In this document: in pieces, positions 44,801 through 53,306 of the stretch | Layout: each line of letters starts with the position of its first letter | How positions within the stretch are numbered: the stretch's first letter is position 1 | Origin: Sporocytophaga myxococcoides DSM 11118 | GTDB lineage: Bacteria > Bacteroidota > Bacteroidia > Cytophagales > Cytophagaceae | DNA: 64,000 nt | Assembly (NCBI RefSeq): GCF_000426725.1 | Contig: NZ_KE384562.1 | Coordinates: 34,895 to 98,894 of the forward strand | Direction: 5' to 3' | Made by a program: the position numbers and the translations under genes | The notes under the pieces: generated by a model | Told to the model about the DNA's origin: nothing | What the model saw: the letters and a program-made list of their open reading frames with translations, nothing else | Database searches by the model: none

Positions 44801-44844
44801 AACCCAAAAGGCCCGTCTTTTAATAAGAACGGGCCTTTTGGGTT
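44801..44844. terminator. Strong bidirectional terminator
   Basis: Perfect 16-bp arms AACCCAAAAGGCCCGT (44801-44816) / ACGGGCCTTTTGGGTT (44829-44844), 12-nt loop. It ends the GbsR cluster and also serves the convergent small gene at 44869-45213. Confidence 0.85.
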
Positions 44845-44868
44845 GTTATTAAGTCTTCAATTCAGGCT

Positions 44869-45213
44869 TTAATCCAGATTACCTGCTTGATATAAATTTA
44901 TCTTAATATTATAGTTAATCCTTTTGTCGTCCACTTTAACACTTAAAAAGGTAAGATTCTTGGCTGAAATATTCTGCCTGAAAAATCCCATCTTTTCATT
45001 GCCAATAGCTTGTTTCTTCGGAGTGGTAATATACCCGCCTCGTATCTCTCCATCCGGTGTAAGGATGATTTTAATCGTAGACGGTAAAAGCTCTTCCTGA
45101 TAAGTTTCACTTTCAATAATAAGTTTGCCTGTCAGGTTTTCTTCAAAATTCCACTCGATCATGTTGGTTTTTGAATTCAAATCAATTGTTTTAATCAATT
45201 TTCCTTTAGCCAT
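44869..45213 (-). CDS. Unknown 114-residue protein
   Basis: A small soluble protein with an alternating beta-strand pattern (IKTIDLNSKTNMIEW, STIKIILTPDGEIRGGYI, LTFLSVKVDDKRINYNIKINLY). No signal peptide, no Cys, no recognised domain. It is convergent with the GbsR cluster and separated from the next minus gene by 113 nt. Confidence that it is coding is moderate: the frame is clean and bounded by a good terminator. Confidence 0.5.
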   Translation of the reverse strand: MAKGKLIKTIDLNSKTNMIEWNFEENLTGKLIIESETYQEELLPSTIKIILTPDGEIRGGYITTPKKQAIGNEKMGFFRQNISAKNLTFLSVKVDDKRINYNIKINLYQAGNLD

Positions 45214-45326
45214 AGCGTTAAGAATTTTAAGTTGGACCTGCGGGTTTATACGGTGGTGCCTAAGGGAAGTTGATTATGTTAATAACTATAAATTTTTTGA
45301 TTTATAATCCGATTTTAGATGAAAAA

Positions 45327-45701
45327 TTAACCATTTAAAATCCACTGTTTTGCATTGTGGTTATTGGTGAATAAGCGGGTTGGCTTAGCCGGAGGATTTA
45401 ATACGAAATATATATTTGCTAAAGACCTCTTCATATCGGAATTCGTTACTATCGCAATTTTTGATAGTCCTTCATAACCATCTTCAGAAAAAAATCTCCA
45501 GGCTTGAGGTTTAAAAACTTTTAACTCATGTGATAAAGATACTATTGCAGGAAAAGTTTTACCCTTTTGTAACTCCAATCTATTTTTTAAAATCTCTTTA
45601 GCGACACTCAATGTTATAATTGCGTCACTTTTGTAATGTGCATGTAGAATTTCGTCTTCAAACCAAAGCTGTATGTGCTGGTCCTCAAATATTATTTCCA
45701 T
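45327..45701 (-). CDS. STAS/SpoIIAA-like small protein (DUF7793-like, tentative)
   Basis: A 124-residue cytoplasmic protein. The pattern of strands and helices (IQLWFEDEILHAHYKSDAII, ILKNRLELQKGKTFPAIV, then IAIVTNSDMKRSLANIYF and PAKPTRLFTNNHNAKQWI) matches the SpoIIAA/STAS-like fold of small Bacteroidota proteins. It may bind nucleotides or lipids, but no role is known. ATG 45701 is chosen; an upstream ATG at 45722 adds seven residues. Confidence 0.55.
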   Translation of the reverse strand: MEIIFEDQHIQLWFEDEILHAHYKSDAIITLSVAKEILKNRLELQKGKTFPAIVSLSHELKVFKPQAWRFFSEDGYEGLSKIAIVTNSDMKRSLANIYFVLNPPAKPTRLFTNNHNAKQWILNG

Positions 45702-45916
45702 ATTTTTTATTAAAAAATCCATTAAAGATAAGAAACTTATAAGTGTCCGCCCAATTAAGATCTTTAAATTGAATATTAGTCCGTAAAATGTATGTTAATA
45801 TTCAGATTATTAATAGTATATATTATTTTTTAGAGGAATTTAAGGTCCGAAATTTGAATGAAATACGTTTCTGAATGCCCCCGATAAAACTACTTTTGAA
45901 TATAAATTTTAATGAT

Positions 45917-46687
45917 ATGAATCTTTTATCCTTAGAAAATAAAAAAACTCAGCGTCTGAAAGCGCTACTGACACTTTTAGCTGTTACATCTTTGATATTT
46001 TTAATCCTTCATGGACCGATTCCTCAATCGGCTTCTTACCATAGTTTTGCAGATCATAGCACTTTTTACGGTATTAGAAATTTTTACAATGTTGTATCAA
46101 ACTTCCCCTTTTTTATTATAGGTGCCGTTGGAATAATTTTTATTCTGAAAAATGATTTTTTATATAAATCTGCAAGACTATGTTTTTTTATAGGTATATT
46201 CCTTACAGGCCTTGGATCTGCTTACTATCACTATGATCCTTCAACTTCAACCCTTGTCTGGGACAGGCTTCCAATGACAATCACATTTATGTCTTTTTTT
46301 TCGTTTATACTTTTTAGGAACTTTTCATTTCGCAATCACGATAATATATTGATTCTATTATTGCTTACAGGAATTGCCAGTGTTATATTCTGGTATACCG
46401 GAGAGCTCAGAGGCAGTGGCGATTTGAGATTATATGCCCTGGTTCAGTTTTACCCTGTTGTCGCTATAATAATTATCTTGCTTTGGAATGGAAAAGACCG
46501 ACAAATGTTTGGAGTTATATTCTGGTATATTGCCGCAAAAGTATTTGAAGCAACTGACCAGGAATTCTTATCATTAACGGAAGTGATAAGTGGTCATACT
46601 ATCAAGCATCTGATGGCAGCATGCGCAGCTGTACACCTTTTAGTTTTATTCTATATAGAATATAAATCATTGAAAAAGATTTCTTAA
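45917..46687 (+). CDS. Ceramidase-domain membrane protein
   Basis: A 256-residue multi-pass membrane protein of the alkaline ceramidase / phytoceramidase family. Motifs include HSFADHSTFYGIRNFYNVVSN (seen as FADHSTFYGIRNFYN), GSAYYHYDPST and LVWDRLPMT, with a later His pair GHTIKHLMAACAAVHLL; these His, Asp and Ser residues are the usual zinc-site ligands. The enzymes hydrolyse ceramide-like lipids, and sphingolipids are common in Bacteroidota. The ATG at 45917 is preferred to 45875, which would add 14 residues. It ends 2 nt before the TIGR02117 gene, so the two are probably coupled. Confidence 0.82.
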   Translation: MNLLSLENKKTQRLKALLTLLAVTSLIFLILHGPIPQSASYHSFADHSTFYGIRNFYNVVSNFPFFIIGAVGIIFILKNDFLYKSARLCFFIGIFLTGLGSAYYHYDPSTSTLVWDRLPMTITFMSFFSFILFRNFSFRNHDNILILLLLTGIASVIFWYTGELRGSGDLRLYALVQFYPVVAIIIILLWNGKDRQMFGVIFWYIAAKVFEATDQEFLSLTEVISGHTIKHLMAACAAVHLLVLFYIEYKSLKKIS

Positions 46688-46689
46688 GT

Positions 46690-47367
46690 ATGAAAAAAGT
46701 TGTTTCGATTTTATATAAATCAATCAAATACCTGTTTGTTATATTGATATTATATGTAATTACAGCTTTGGTATGTACATTCATTCCTGTAAATAACTCC
46801 TTTACAGAAGCCGAGAATGGTGTTCAGATTTTTATAAGATCAAATGGCGTACATACCGATATAGTAGTGCCTGTAAAGGACTCTATAAAAGACTGGAGAC
46901 GGGAATTGACCGGCTTGCAAAAATACAATGAAAGTCAAATCAGATATGTAGCTTTTGGATGGGGGGATAAGGGTTTTTATCTTTATACACCTACCTGGTC
47001 AGATTTAAAAGTATCCACAGCTTTAAAAGCAGCATTCTGGCTGAGCACTTCAGCAATGCATGTTACTTATTATCCTCGGAAACCCATTAATGATGAGCAT
47101 ACCAAATCAATTTATATTTCAACTGAGCAATATCGTTCGCTTGTCAATTATATTGAGGGTTCTTTCAGATTAAATTCAGATGGCAGGTTTGAGGTGATCA
47201 ATTGCTGCAATTATTCGGGATTAGATAATGAATTTTATGAAGGGAAAGGTGTATATAGCTTATTAAAAACATGTAATACCTGGACGAATAAAGGACTAAA
47301 GGAAGCTGGTGTGAATACAGCAGTGTGGGCACCTTTCGAGTGGTCGGTGATGTATCATAGACAATAA
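46690..47367 (+). CDS. TIGR02117 / DUF2459 family protein
   Basis: A 225-residue protein with a single N-terminal membrane anchor (about 12-32) and a soluble domain outside. Conserved motifs are HTDIVVPV (about 55-62), FGWGDKGFYL and LKTCNTWTNKGL, which fit a DUF2459/TIGR02117 domain; the His and Cys positions suggest a papain-like or NlpC-like fold (inference). It follows the ceramidase gene by 2 nt, so the two are likely co-translated. Function is unknown. Confidence 0.8.
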   Translation: MKKVVSILYKSIKYLFVILILYVITALVCTFIPVNNSFTEAENGVQIFIRSNGVHTDIVVPVKDSIKDWRRELTGLQKYNESQIRYVAFGWGDKGFYLYTPTWSDLKVSTALKAAFWLSTSAMHVTYYPRKPINDEHTKSIYISTEQYRSLVNYIEGSFRLNSDGRFEVINCCNYSGLDNEFYEGKGVYSLLKTCNTWTNKGLKEAGVNTAVWAPFEWSVMYHRQ

Positions 47368-47626
47368 GTTAATTATTAAAAAAAAGCATAAAGTTGGATG
47401 GGGAAACAAAGATCTTTAGGGTGGTTGGATAAGAAAAAGGCCTTTAAATTAAAGGACTAATTGATTGCTACACTGATTTTTTTCTTTTTTCAAATCATCT
47501 GGAAATCAGAATGCTGTTTTCATAAGATAAGTTACGTTGAAAAAAGGAACTCTATATTTTAAAAACATAGTGACTTTTAAATGCTTGTATTACTAGGTAT
47601 TGTTTTAACCTATAAATGTAAGTATT

Positions 47627-48382
47627 ATGAAAATTTTAGTGATAGGAGGTTCCGGCCTTATTGGAACAAAGGTAGTAGCTCAACTCACTCAGAAGGGGCA
47701 ACAGGTAATAGCAGCTTCTCCTTCTACTGGAATCAATACAATCACAGGGGAAGGTTTGACTGAAGCAATAAAAGATACTGACATTGTTATTGATCTTGCC
47801 AACTCCCCATCTTTCGAAGACAATGCCGTAATGGAATTTTTTCAAACTGCAGGCCGCAATTTATCTGAGGCAGAAATGAGTGCCGGTGTAAAACACCATG
47901 TGGCACTCTCGATAGTGGGGGTAGATACTATGCAGAACATCGGATATATGCGTGCAAAAATGGCTCAAGAAGATCTGGTCAGACAATCCGGCATACCTTT
48001 TACTATTATCAGAAGCACACAATTTTTTGAATTTATCGGAGGTATTACCAATCAGGCCACACAAGAAAACGAAGTTCATCTCTCGGATGTTAAATTCCAG
48101 CCTATAGCAGCGGATGATGTTGCTGACTTTGTAGTTAAACATGCCCTTGCTGCACCTGTTAATGGTAAGGTGGAAATCGCAGGGCCTGATCGTTTTGATA
48201 TGTATAAAGTGGCAGATCGTTATCTGCAATATATCAAAGACTCACGTAAAGTAATACCGAATGGCAGACCGGAATATTTTGGTGGAGAGATCACTCATTC
48301 AGCACTTGTGCCTTCGGGAGAGGCTGAAATAGGAGCTATCAGCTTCGAGAAATGGTTAAGCTCACACTTACAGCATGCATAA
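47627..48382 (+). CDS. NmrA-like SDR-family NAD(P)-binding protein
   Basis: A 251-residue atypical SDR. It shows the cofactor motif ILVIGGSGLIGTKVV (about 3-17), VIDLANSP, and HHVALSIVGVD, plus ADDVADFVVKHALA near the C-terminus. It lacks the classical Y-x-x-x-K catalytic motif, which suits sensor-like or quinone-reductase-like NmrA relatives. No neighbours tie it to a pathway. The 259-nt gap before it contains no recognised element. Confidence 0.85.
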   Translation: MKILVIGGSGLIGTKVVAQLTQKGQQVIAASPSTGINTITGEGLTEAIKDTDIVIDLANSPSFEDNAVMEFFQTAGRNLSEAEMSAGVKHHVALSIVGVDTMQNIGYMRAKMAQEDLVRQSGIPFTIIRSTQFFEFIGGITNQATQENEVHLSDVKFQPIAADDVADFVVKHALAAPVNGKVEIAGPDRFDMYKVADRYLQYIKDSRKVIPNGRPEYFGGEITHSALVPSGEAEIGAISFEKWLSSHLQHA

Positions 48383-48572
48383 TGACTAAATCTCCAATTG
48401 ACAAATATCAGAACGGCCGGTTTAGTTATTCCTTTCTATCTTGAGAAAACGGTAGAAGTCAAATTTATAATTAATATGTTAATTCATGACGTCGCTTTAT
48501 AATATTATTTCGATAAATAGACTTCATAATAACGCAAATGAACTGCATTAGGCTTTTTTACCTTTATAGGAA

Positions 48573-48890
48573 ATGGAAGAGCCAAAGGATCCTTATAGCG
48601 TCTTAAACTATGATCAGGTTTTTATTCTTCTGAAAGATGGCGTTGGAAAAGATGAATACCAGGGATACGTGAAACTGGATCGTACACGAAAAAAATACTT
48701 CCTTTCCGGTCGTTTTGTGAAGCAGATGAACTTCAAAATGAGTTCAGTTAGATTTCTGCCAGAAAAGAATTTCAAAGCTTATAAAGAGACAAAAAAGGTT
48801 ATAGATCAGGAACAGCTAACGTTAAATGTATCATTTAGTCACATTGATTTTATTACATTGCCTTTTGATAGCTTTGATTGGAAGGGGTAA
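48573..48890 (+). CDS. Unknown 105-residue protein
   Basis: A small charged soluble protein (EEPKDPYSVLNYDQVFILL, KDEYQGYVKLDRTRKKYFL, LNVSFSHIDFITLPFDSFDW). No signal peptide or recognised family. Coding status is supported by a clean frame with even codon use, but there is no clear operon partner. Confidence 0.5.
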   Translation: MEEPKDPYSVLNYDQVFILLKDGVGKDEYQGYVKLDRTRKKYFLSGRFVKQMNFKMSSVRFLPEKNFKAYKETKKVIDQEQLTLNVSFSHIDFITLPFDSFDWKG

Positions 48891-49152
48891 TTTTCCTGAT
48901 AATTGGTTAAACAGGCTGATTGAAAATTACTCAATTTTTACTGCAATCATTTTAAGACTAAATCTCAAGTTTGCCCCTTTGCTTTGTCCTGGGTTTTTAA
49001 TGAAAAAGTCAATGGTAGAGCTTTTGATTTTTGAGAGAAGTTTACTTTTTTGGATTAGCTTTATGGGTTGGAAATGAGTTGATTAAAAACAGGTTTTAAT
49101 TGAATTATCCTAAGGGCAAAATTGATTTTTCACTATTTCAACTCTTAATAAG

Positions 49153-49226
49153 TGCACCCGGAGAGGTTCGAACTCCCAACCATCAGAACCGGAATCTGAC
49201 ATTCTATCCAATTGAACTACGGGTGC
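49153..49226 (-). tRNA. tRNA-Arg (anticodon CCG)
   Basis: A 74-nt cloverleaf on the minus strand. The acceptor stem is GCACCCG (49226-49220) with CGGGTGC (49160-49154); the anticodon stem is TCAGA/TCTGA around loop TTCCGGT, giving anticodon CCG for Arg; the T arm is GGGAG-TTCGAAC-CTCTC. The discriminator is A and CCA is not encoded, as usual in this phylum. Confidence 0.95.
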
Positions 49227-49235
49227 ATAAAAAGG

Positions 49236-49270
49236 AATGAGGAGGGATTTTTTTGAATCCACTCCTCATT
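49236..49270 (-). terminator. sucC terminator
   Basis: 9-bp arms AATGAGGAG (49236-49244) / CTCCTCATT (49262-49270) with an inner GGATT/AATCC pairing; on the minus strand the stem is followed by CCTTTTTA. It lies between sucC and the tRNA. Confidence 0.7.
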
Positions 49271-49283
49271 TATGCTTTTGAAA

Positions 49284-50477
49284 TTATTTAGAAAGTACTT
49301 CTTTTACTCTAGCAGCAGCGTCTTTCAAAAGGATTGCGGAGAATACTTTCAGACCTGATTGCTCAATGATCTTAGCGCCTTCTTCAGCATTTGTTCCTTG
49401 AAGTCTTACGATGATTGGTACTCTGATATCACCGATTTTTTTGTATGCTTCCACAACTCCATTAGCAACTCTATCGCATCTTACGATACCACCAAAGATG
49501 TTAATAAGGATTGCTTTTACATTTGGATCTTTTAAAATGATTCTGAAACCAGCTTCTACAGTCTGAGCGTTTGCTCCACCACCTACATCAAGGAAGTTAG
49601 CAGGCTCACCGCCAGAAAGCTTGATGATATCCATAGTAGCCATAGCAAGACCAGCACCGTTTACCATACAACCAACGTTTCCGTCTAGTTTTACATAGTT
49701 CAGGCCAGAGTTTGAAGCTTCAACTTCCAAAGGATCTTCTTCGTGAATATCTCTCAGTGCTGCAAGGTCTTTATGTCTGTATAGAGCGTTGTCGTCCAGG
49801 TTTACTTTTGCATCAACTGCAAGGATTTTATTGTCTGAAGTCTTTAGTACAGGGTTGATTTCGAACATTGCAGAATCAGTTTCCTCATAAGCTTTGTATA
49901 AAGCCTGAATGAAGTTTACCATTTCTTTGAAAGCTTCGCCTTCAACACCTAGTTTGAAAGCAATCTTTCTAGCTTGAAATCCTTGAAGACCTACGCGTGG
50001 GTCAACCCACTCTTTAATGATTTTTTCAGGAGTGTGCTCAGCAACTTCTTCGATTTCCATTCCACCTTCAGTGCTGGCAATGATAAGGTTTTTGCTTGTA
50101 TTTCTGTCCAATAGAATGGACATATAATATTCTTTTGGTTTGCTTTCTCCTGGATAATAAACATCCTGAGAAATCAGAACCTTGTGAACATGCTTTCCTT
50201 CCGGACCTGTTTGTTTAGTCACCAGGTTCATACCGATGATCTTACCTGCAAGATCTTTAACTTCATCAAGGTTTTTAGCTAATTTAACTCCACCGCCTTT
50301 TCCTCTTCCACCTGCATGAATTTGAGCCTTTACAACATACCATTCGGTACCTGTTTGTTGGTTTAGTTTTTTAGCGGCTTCTACTGCTGCTTCAGCTGTT
50401 TCTGCAACAATCCCTTCCTGTATACGAACACCGTATTTTTTCAGGATCTCTTTACCTTGATATTCATGTATATTCAT
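49284..50477 (-). CDS. sucC: Succinyl-CoA synthetase (ADP-forming) beta subunit
   Basis: Converts succinyl-CoA to succinate with ATP formation in the citric acid cycle, together with the alpha subunit SucD (not in this window). The 397-residue chain has the ATP-grasp start [17 protein letters not shown], the nucleotide loop [15 protein letters not shown], and the C-terminal CoA-ligase domain with [20 protein letters not shown], seen as [13 protein letters not shown] and [16 protein letters not shown]. It has its own tRNA-side terminator, and it is divergent from the lolD-like gene. Confidence 0.97.
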   Translation of the reverse strand: MNIHEYQGKEILKKYGVRIQEGIVAETAEAAVEAAKKLNQQTGTEWYVVKAQIHAGGRGKGGGVKLAKNLDEVKDLAGKIIGMNLVTKQTGPEGKHVHKVLISQDVYYPGESKPKEYYMSILLDRNTSKNLIIASTEGGMEIEEVAEHTPEKIIKEWVDPRVGLQGFQARKIAFKLGVEGEAFKEMVNFIQALYKAYEETDSAMFEINPVLKTSDNKILAVDAKVNLDDNALYRHKDLAALRDIHEEDPLEVEASNSGLNYVKLDGNVGCMVNGAGLAMATMDIIKLSGGEPANFLDVGGGANAQTVEAGFRIILKDPNVKAILINIFGGIVRCDRVANGVVEAYKKIGDIRVPIIVRLQGTNAEEGAKIIEQSGLKVFSAILLKDAAARVKEVLSK

Positions 50478-50653
50478 GAGTAAATAAATAGTTAAAAGTT
50501 TAACACCACAGATGTTCTTTTTTTTCAGGGTATTCCCATCTATAGGAAGAACGGCACGAATCTATCATTTTTGGCTTTTAATTTCAAGAAAAGAAGGATT
50601 TTTAATCCTTTTAGATTTAAATTTGTTTTTACAAAGTCAGAATGAGTTGATTT

Positions 50654-51307
50654 ATGATGCTGGAAGCAAGAAATATATATAAAGGTTATCCAAACCTTGA
50701 AGTTTTAAAGGGGATTGATTTGCAAATTAAACAGGGAGAAATCGTCTCTGTTGTCGGGGCCTCCGGAGCTGGTAAAACTACGCTATTGCATATTTTAGGG
50801 ACACTTGATAAGCAGGACAAGGGAGACCTATTTATAAATGGTACGAATCTTAATCAGATCGGGGAAAAGGAGCTGGCGTTATTCCGAAACAATCATATCG
50901 GGTTTGTTTTTCAATTTCATAATCTGCTTCCGGAATTTTCTTGTTTTGAAAATGTATGCCTTCCAGGCTATATAGGTAAAAGAGATAAAAAACAGGTAGA
51001 ACAGAAGGCAAAAGAATTGCTTGACCGACTTGGGTTATCGCAGCGACTTAATCATAAACCTTCAGAGCTATCCGGTGGGGAGCAGCAAAGGACAAGTGTT
51101 GCCAGGGCGCTTATCAATTCTCCGTCAATAGTATTTGCAGATGAGCCTAGTGGAAATTTGGATTCCAATAATGCTGAAGAGCTGCATAAGTTGTTTTTTG
51201 AACTTAGAAATGAATTCAATCTTACTTTTGTGATAGTTACACATAATCAGTCGCTTGCCCAAAGTGCCGATAGGAAATTGGAAATGAGAGACGGAAGGAT
51301 TGTTTAG
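50654..51307 (+). CDS. LolD-like ABC transporter ATP-binding protein
   Basis: A 217-residue ATPase with Walker A GASGAGKTT (about 36-44), the Q-loop FQFHNLLPEFSCFENV, the signature LSGGEQQRTSVARAL, Walker B IVFADEPSGNLD and the switch His in VIVTHN. The Q-loop segment with FHNLLPEFS is typical of LolD, which powers LolCDE release of lipoproteins from the inner membrane; MacB-type ATPases are the alternative. The partner permease is not in this window. The start could be ATG 50654 or 50657. A TG-rich gap follows. Confidence 0.85.
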   Translation: MMLEARNIYKGYPNLEVLKGIDLQIKQGEIVSVVGASGAGKTTLLHILGTLDKQDKGDLFINGTNLNQIGEKELALFRNNHIGFVFQFHNLLPEFSCFENVCLPGYIGKRDKKQVEQKAKELLDRLGLSQRLNHKPSELSGGEQQRTSVARALINSPSIVFADEPSGNLDSNNAEELHKLFFELRNEFNLTFVIVTHNQSLAQSADRKLEMRDGRIV

Positions 51308-51564
51308 AGTGGTGTACTTTTAGTTGTATAGTTGAATATTTTTAAATTGTTTTTGGGTGATTGTGGTAGTTTAATTACTTTTTGTTTTTTGTTGTCGTGG
51401 TTGTTGTTTTTGTGTTATTTGGTTGATTTTTAGGTGTATCGTATTTTTATTTTACTTTAAATAACAAAATTTTATTACATCAGTTTAGTGTGTAGGAATG
51501 AGTGTAATATAATTGGAGTTTTGAAAATATTTAAAGTGAATTATTTGATTTAATAACTACTGCG

Positions 51565-52071
51565 ATGAATACTATTGAATTTAATAACCTAGTTTATACA
51601 GCCTCCAAATCTTTAAAATACCCTGCTTTAAAGTTTACTCACAATCAGGCTGACGCAAATGATCTTATTCAGGATACCATTTTAAAGGCGTTAAAAAATA
51701 AGACCAAGTTTAAGAAAGGTACTAATATAAAGGCGTGGCTTTATATAATTATGAAGAATACTTTTATAAGTAATTATCATAAGATAGATAAGAGAAATAG
51801 CCTTGTGGATCCGATTGATGATGATTATACTCTGAATGTGCCTAGTACTATTACGTATAATGATGGTACTGCTAATGTCGCCATGGAAGAGATAAATAAG
51901 GCGATTAATTCACTGGATAAAGTTTTCCGTGAGCCTTTTATGATGCATTTTTCGGGATTTAAGTATGAAGAGATTGCTCAGAAATTGAAGATTCCTATGG
52001 GGACAGTGAAAAATAGAATTCACGTTGCAAGGAAAACTTTGATGGCTGCACTGAAAGATTATAAAATTTGA
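51565..52071 (+). CDS. ECF-type RNA polymerase sigma factor (copy 1)
   Basis: A 168-residue sigma-70 family factor. Region 2 (about 22-75) has DANDLIQDTILKALKNKTKF and AWLYIIMKNTFISNYHK for -10 recognition; region 4 (about 112-160) has EPFMMHFSGFKYEEIAQKL and PMGTVKNRIHVARKTL for -35 recognition. No anti-sigma gene is adjacent, so activity may be set by expression alone. It is highly similar to the copy at 52605 (identical runs DANDLIQDTILKAL and TNIKAWLYIIMKNTFISNYH), pointing to a local duplication. A terminator follows. Confidence 0.93.
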   Translation: MNTIEFNNLVYTASKSLKYPALKFTHNQADANDLIQDTILKALKNKTKFKKGTNIKAWLYIIMKNTFISNYHKIDKRNSLVDPIDDDYTLNVPSTITYNDGTANVAMEEINKAINSLDKVFREPFMMHFSGFKYEEIAQKLKIPMGTVKNRIHVARKTLMAALKDYKI

Positions 52072-52097
52072 GCTTAGTGAATCTAAGTGTTGCGGAG

Positions 52098-52125
52098 TGC
52101 CAGGCTGATCAGTCTGGCATTTTTT
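52098..52125 (+). terminator. Terminator after ECF sigma copy 1
   Basis: Arms TGCCAG (52098-52103) / CTGGCA (52114-52119) enclosing the palindrome CTGATCAG, followed by six T residues. Confidence 0.8.
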
Positions 52126-52604
52126 GTTTAATTAAAGTTTAAATATTACATTTCTAATATTGGTTAAAATGAGTTAATGATTACATTGATTTATTTTATT
52201 TAATCTTCTGTAATAAAATATTAAAAAGTATTAATTTTTGTAAACTCTTTTGTTGATATACAGCAAATTAACATAGTAATGTTGATAACATGGGGAGAAA
52301 TATGGTGTTTGAAAACTGATAAAAATGCTTGTGTAGTTTTTAAAAAGTGTAAAAAAGTGTACATTTGTTACATAATAATCACAACAAGAAAATGCTAGCG
52401 ACGAGAAAAAATATCAAACAGGAAAAAGACATAATTAAAGCTGAAGAAACAGAAAAGAAAGTAACCACTCTAAGTCCTCTGCAAATTAAAGAAGCACTCT
52501 TCAGAAGGAGATATAACATATAATCCGAATGGAATCGGTGACACTCAGGTCAGAAAAAAAATAACCTTACAAAAGACATTAATAACCTTAACCAAAAAGA
52601 ACTT
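52126..52604. promoter_or_regulatory. AT-rich inter-sigma region with candidate -7 element and a short ORF
   Basis: The 479-nt stretch between the two sigma genes. An exact TAnnTTTG match (TACATTTG) at 52360-52367 lies 25 nt upstream of the ATG of a 43-codon frame. A purine-rich AGAAGGAG (52503-52510) is inside that frame. The rest is AT-rich with no further element noted; the promoter of sigma copy 2 probably also lies here. Confidence 0.5.
52392..52523 (+). CDS. Possible 43-residue peptide upstream of ECF sigma copy 2
   Basis: A short frame (ATG 52392 to TAA 52523) encoding a highly charged peptide, MLATRKNIKQEKDIIKAEET at the start and ALFRRRYNI at the end, with no Cys and no hydrophobic segment. 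It sits 25 nt after a good -7 element and 81 nt before the second sigma gene, so it may be a co-expressed leader peptide or small regulator. Its size and lack of homologues I know make the coding call weak. Confidence 0.3.
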   Translation: MLATRKNIKQEKDIIKAEETEKKVTTLSPLQIKEALFRRRYNI

Positions 52605-53111
52605 ATGACAGCTGTTGAATTCAATGAGTTAGTATATACGGCATCAAAATCACTAAAAATACCTGCGTTAAAATTTACGCACAACCATAATGATGCAAAT
52701 GATCTGATTCAGGATACTATTCTTAAAGCTTTAAGAAACAGAACTAAATTTAAGTCTGGCACTAATATTAAGGCATGGTTATATATTATCATGAAAAATA
52801 CTTTTATCAGTAATTACCATAAAATAGATAAAAGGAACACATTGGTTGATCCAATTGACGAGGGTTATAATTTTAATGTTTCAAGTACAATTTCATTCAA
52901 CCAAGGCGCTAGCAATATTGCTTCTAAAGAAATTTACAAGGCAATAAACAAGCTGGATAAAACCTTCAGAATCCCATTTATGATGCACTATGAAGGCTTT
53001 AAATACAACGAAATAGCTGACCACCTAAACATCCCAATGGGGACAGTAAAAAACAGGATCCACGTCGCTAGAAAAAACTTAATGGAATCTTTGAAAGAAT
53101 ACCAATACTAA
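52605..53111 (+). CDS. ECF-type RNA polymerase sigma factor (copy 2)
   Basis: A second 168-residue ECF factor, same length as copy 1, with region 2 DANDLIQDTILKALRNRTKF and region 4 IPFMMHYEGFKYNEIADHL / PMGTVKNRIHVARKNL. The N-terminal third of the two proteins is nearly identical, while the linker (about 85-110) and parts of region 4 differ, so they may recognise related promoters. The nucleotide sequences have drifted more than the proteins, suggesting selection on the proteins. No anti-sigma gene is visible. Confidence 0.93.
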   Translation: MTAVEFNELVYTASKSLKIPALKFTHNHNDANDLIQDTILKALRNRTKFKSGTNIKAWLYIIMKNTFISNYHKIDKRNTLVDPIDEGYNFNVSSTISFNQGASNIASKEIYKAINKLDKTFRIPFMMHYEGFKYNEIADHLNIPMGTVKNRIHVARKNLMESLKEYQY

Positions 53112-53306
53112 AACGCAAATAATCACATCTTAAAAACCCAGGGCAGTTTTTATTCAGTACTGTTCTGATTCCTGGAAATCTAATCGTTTCGAAAAACGAT
53201 TGCAGTATGAGAAAAGGAACTGCTTTGGGTTTTTATTTTTTTATATTCCTCTTATAAATTACTTTTATCCTTCAGGATACTTCATTTATTTATTGTCATT
53301 GTATTC

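Noticed and set aside
48826..49077. 83-codon plus-strand frame after the gene at 48573
   Set aside because: It overlaps the upstream gene in another frame and has no coding signal or family motif.
52503..52521. Resemblance of AGAAGGAGATATAACATAT to the T7 expression-vector leader, as a contamination sign
   Set aside because: It is only a partial match, lies inside a plausible short frame, and no other vector-like sequence is present.
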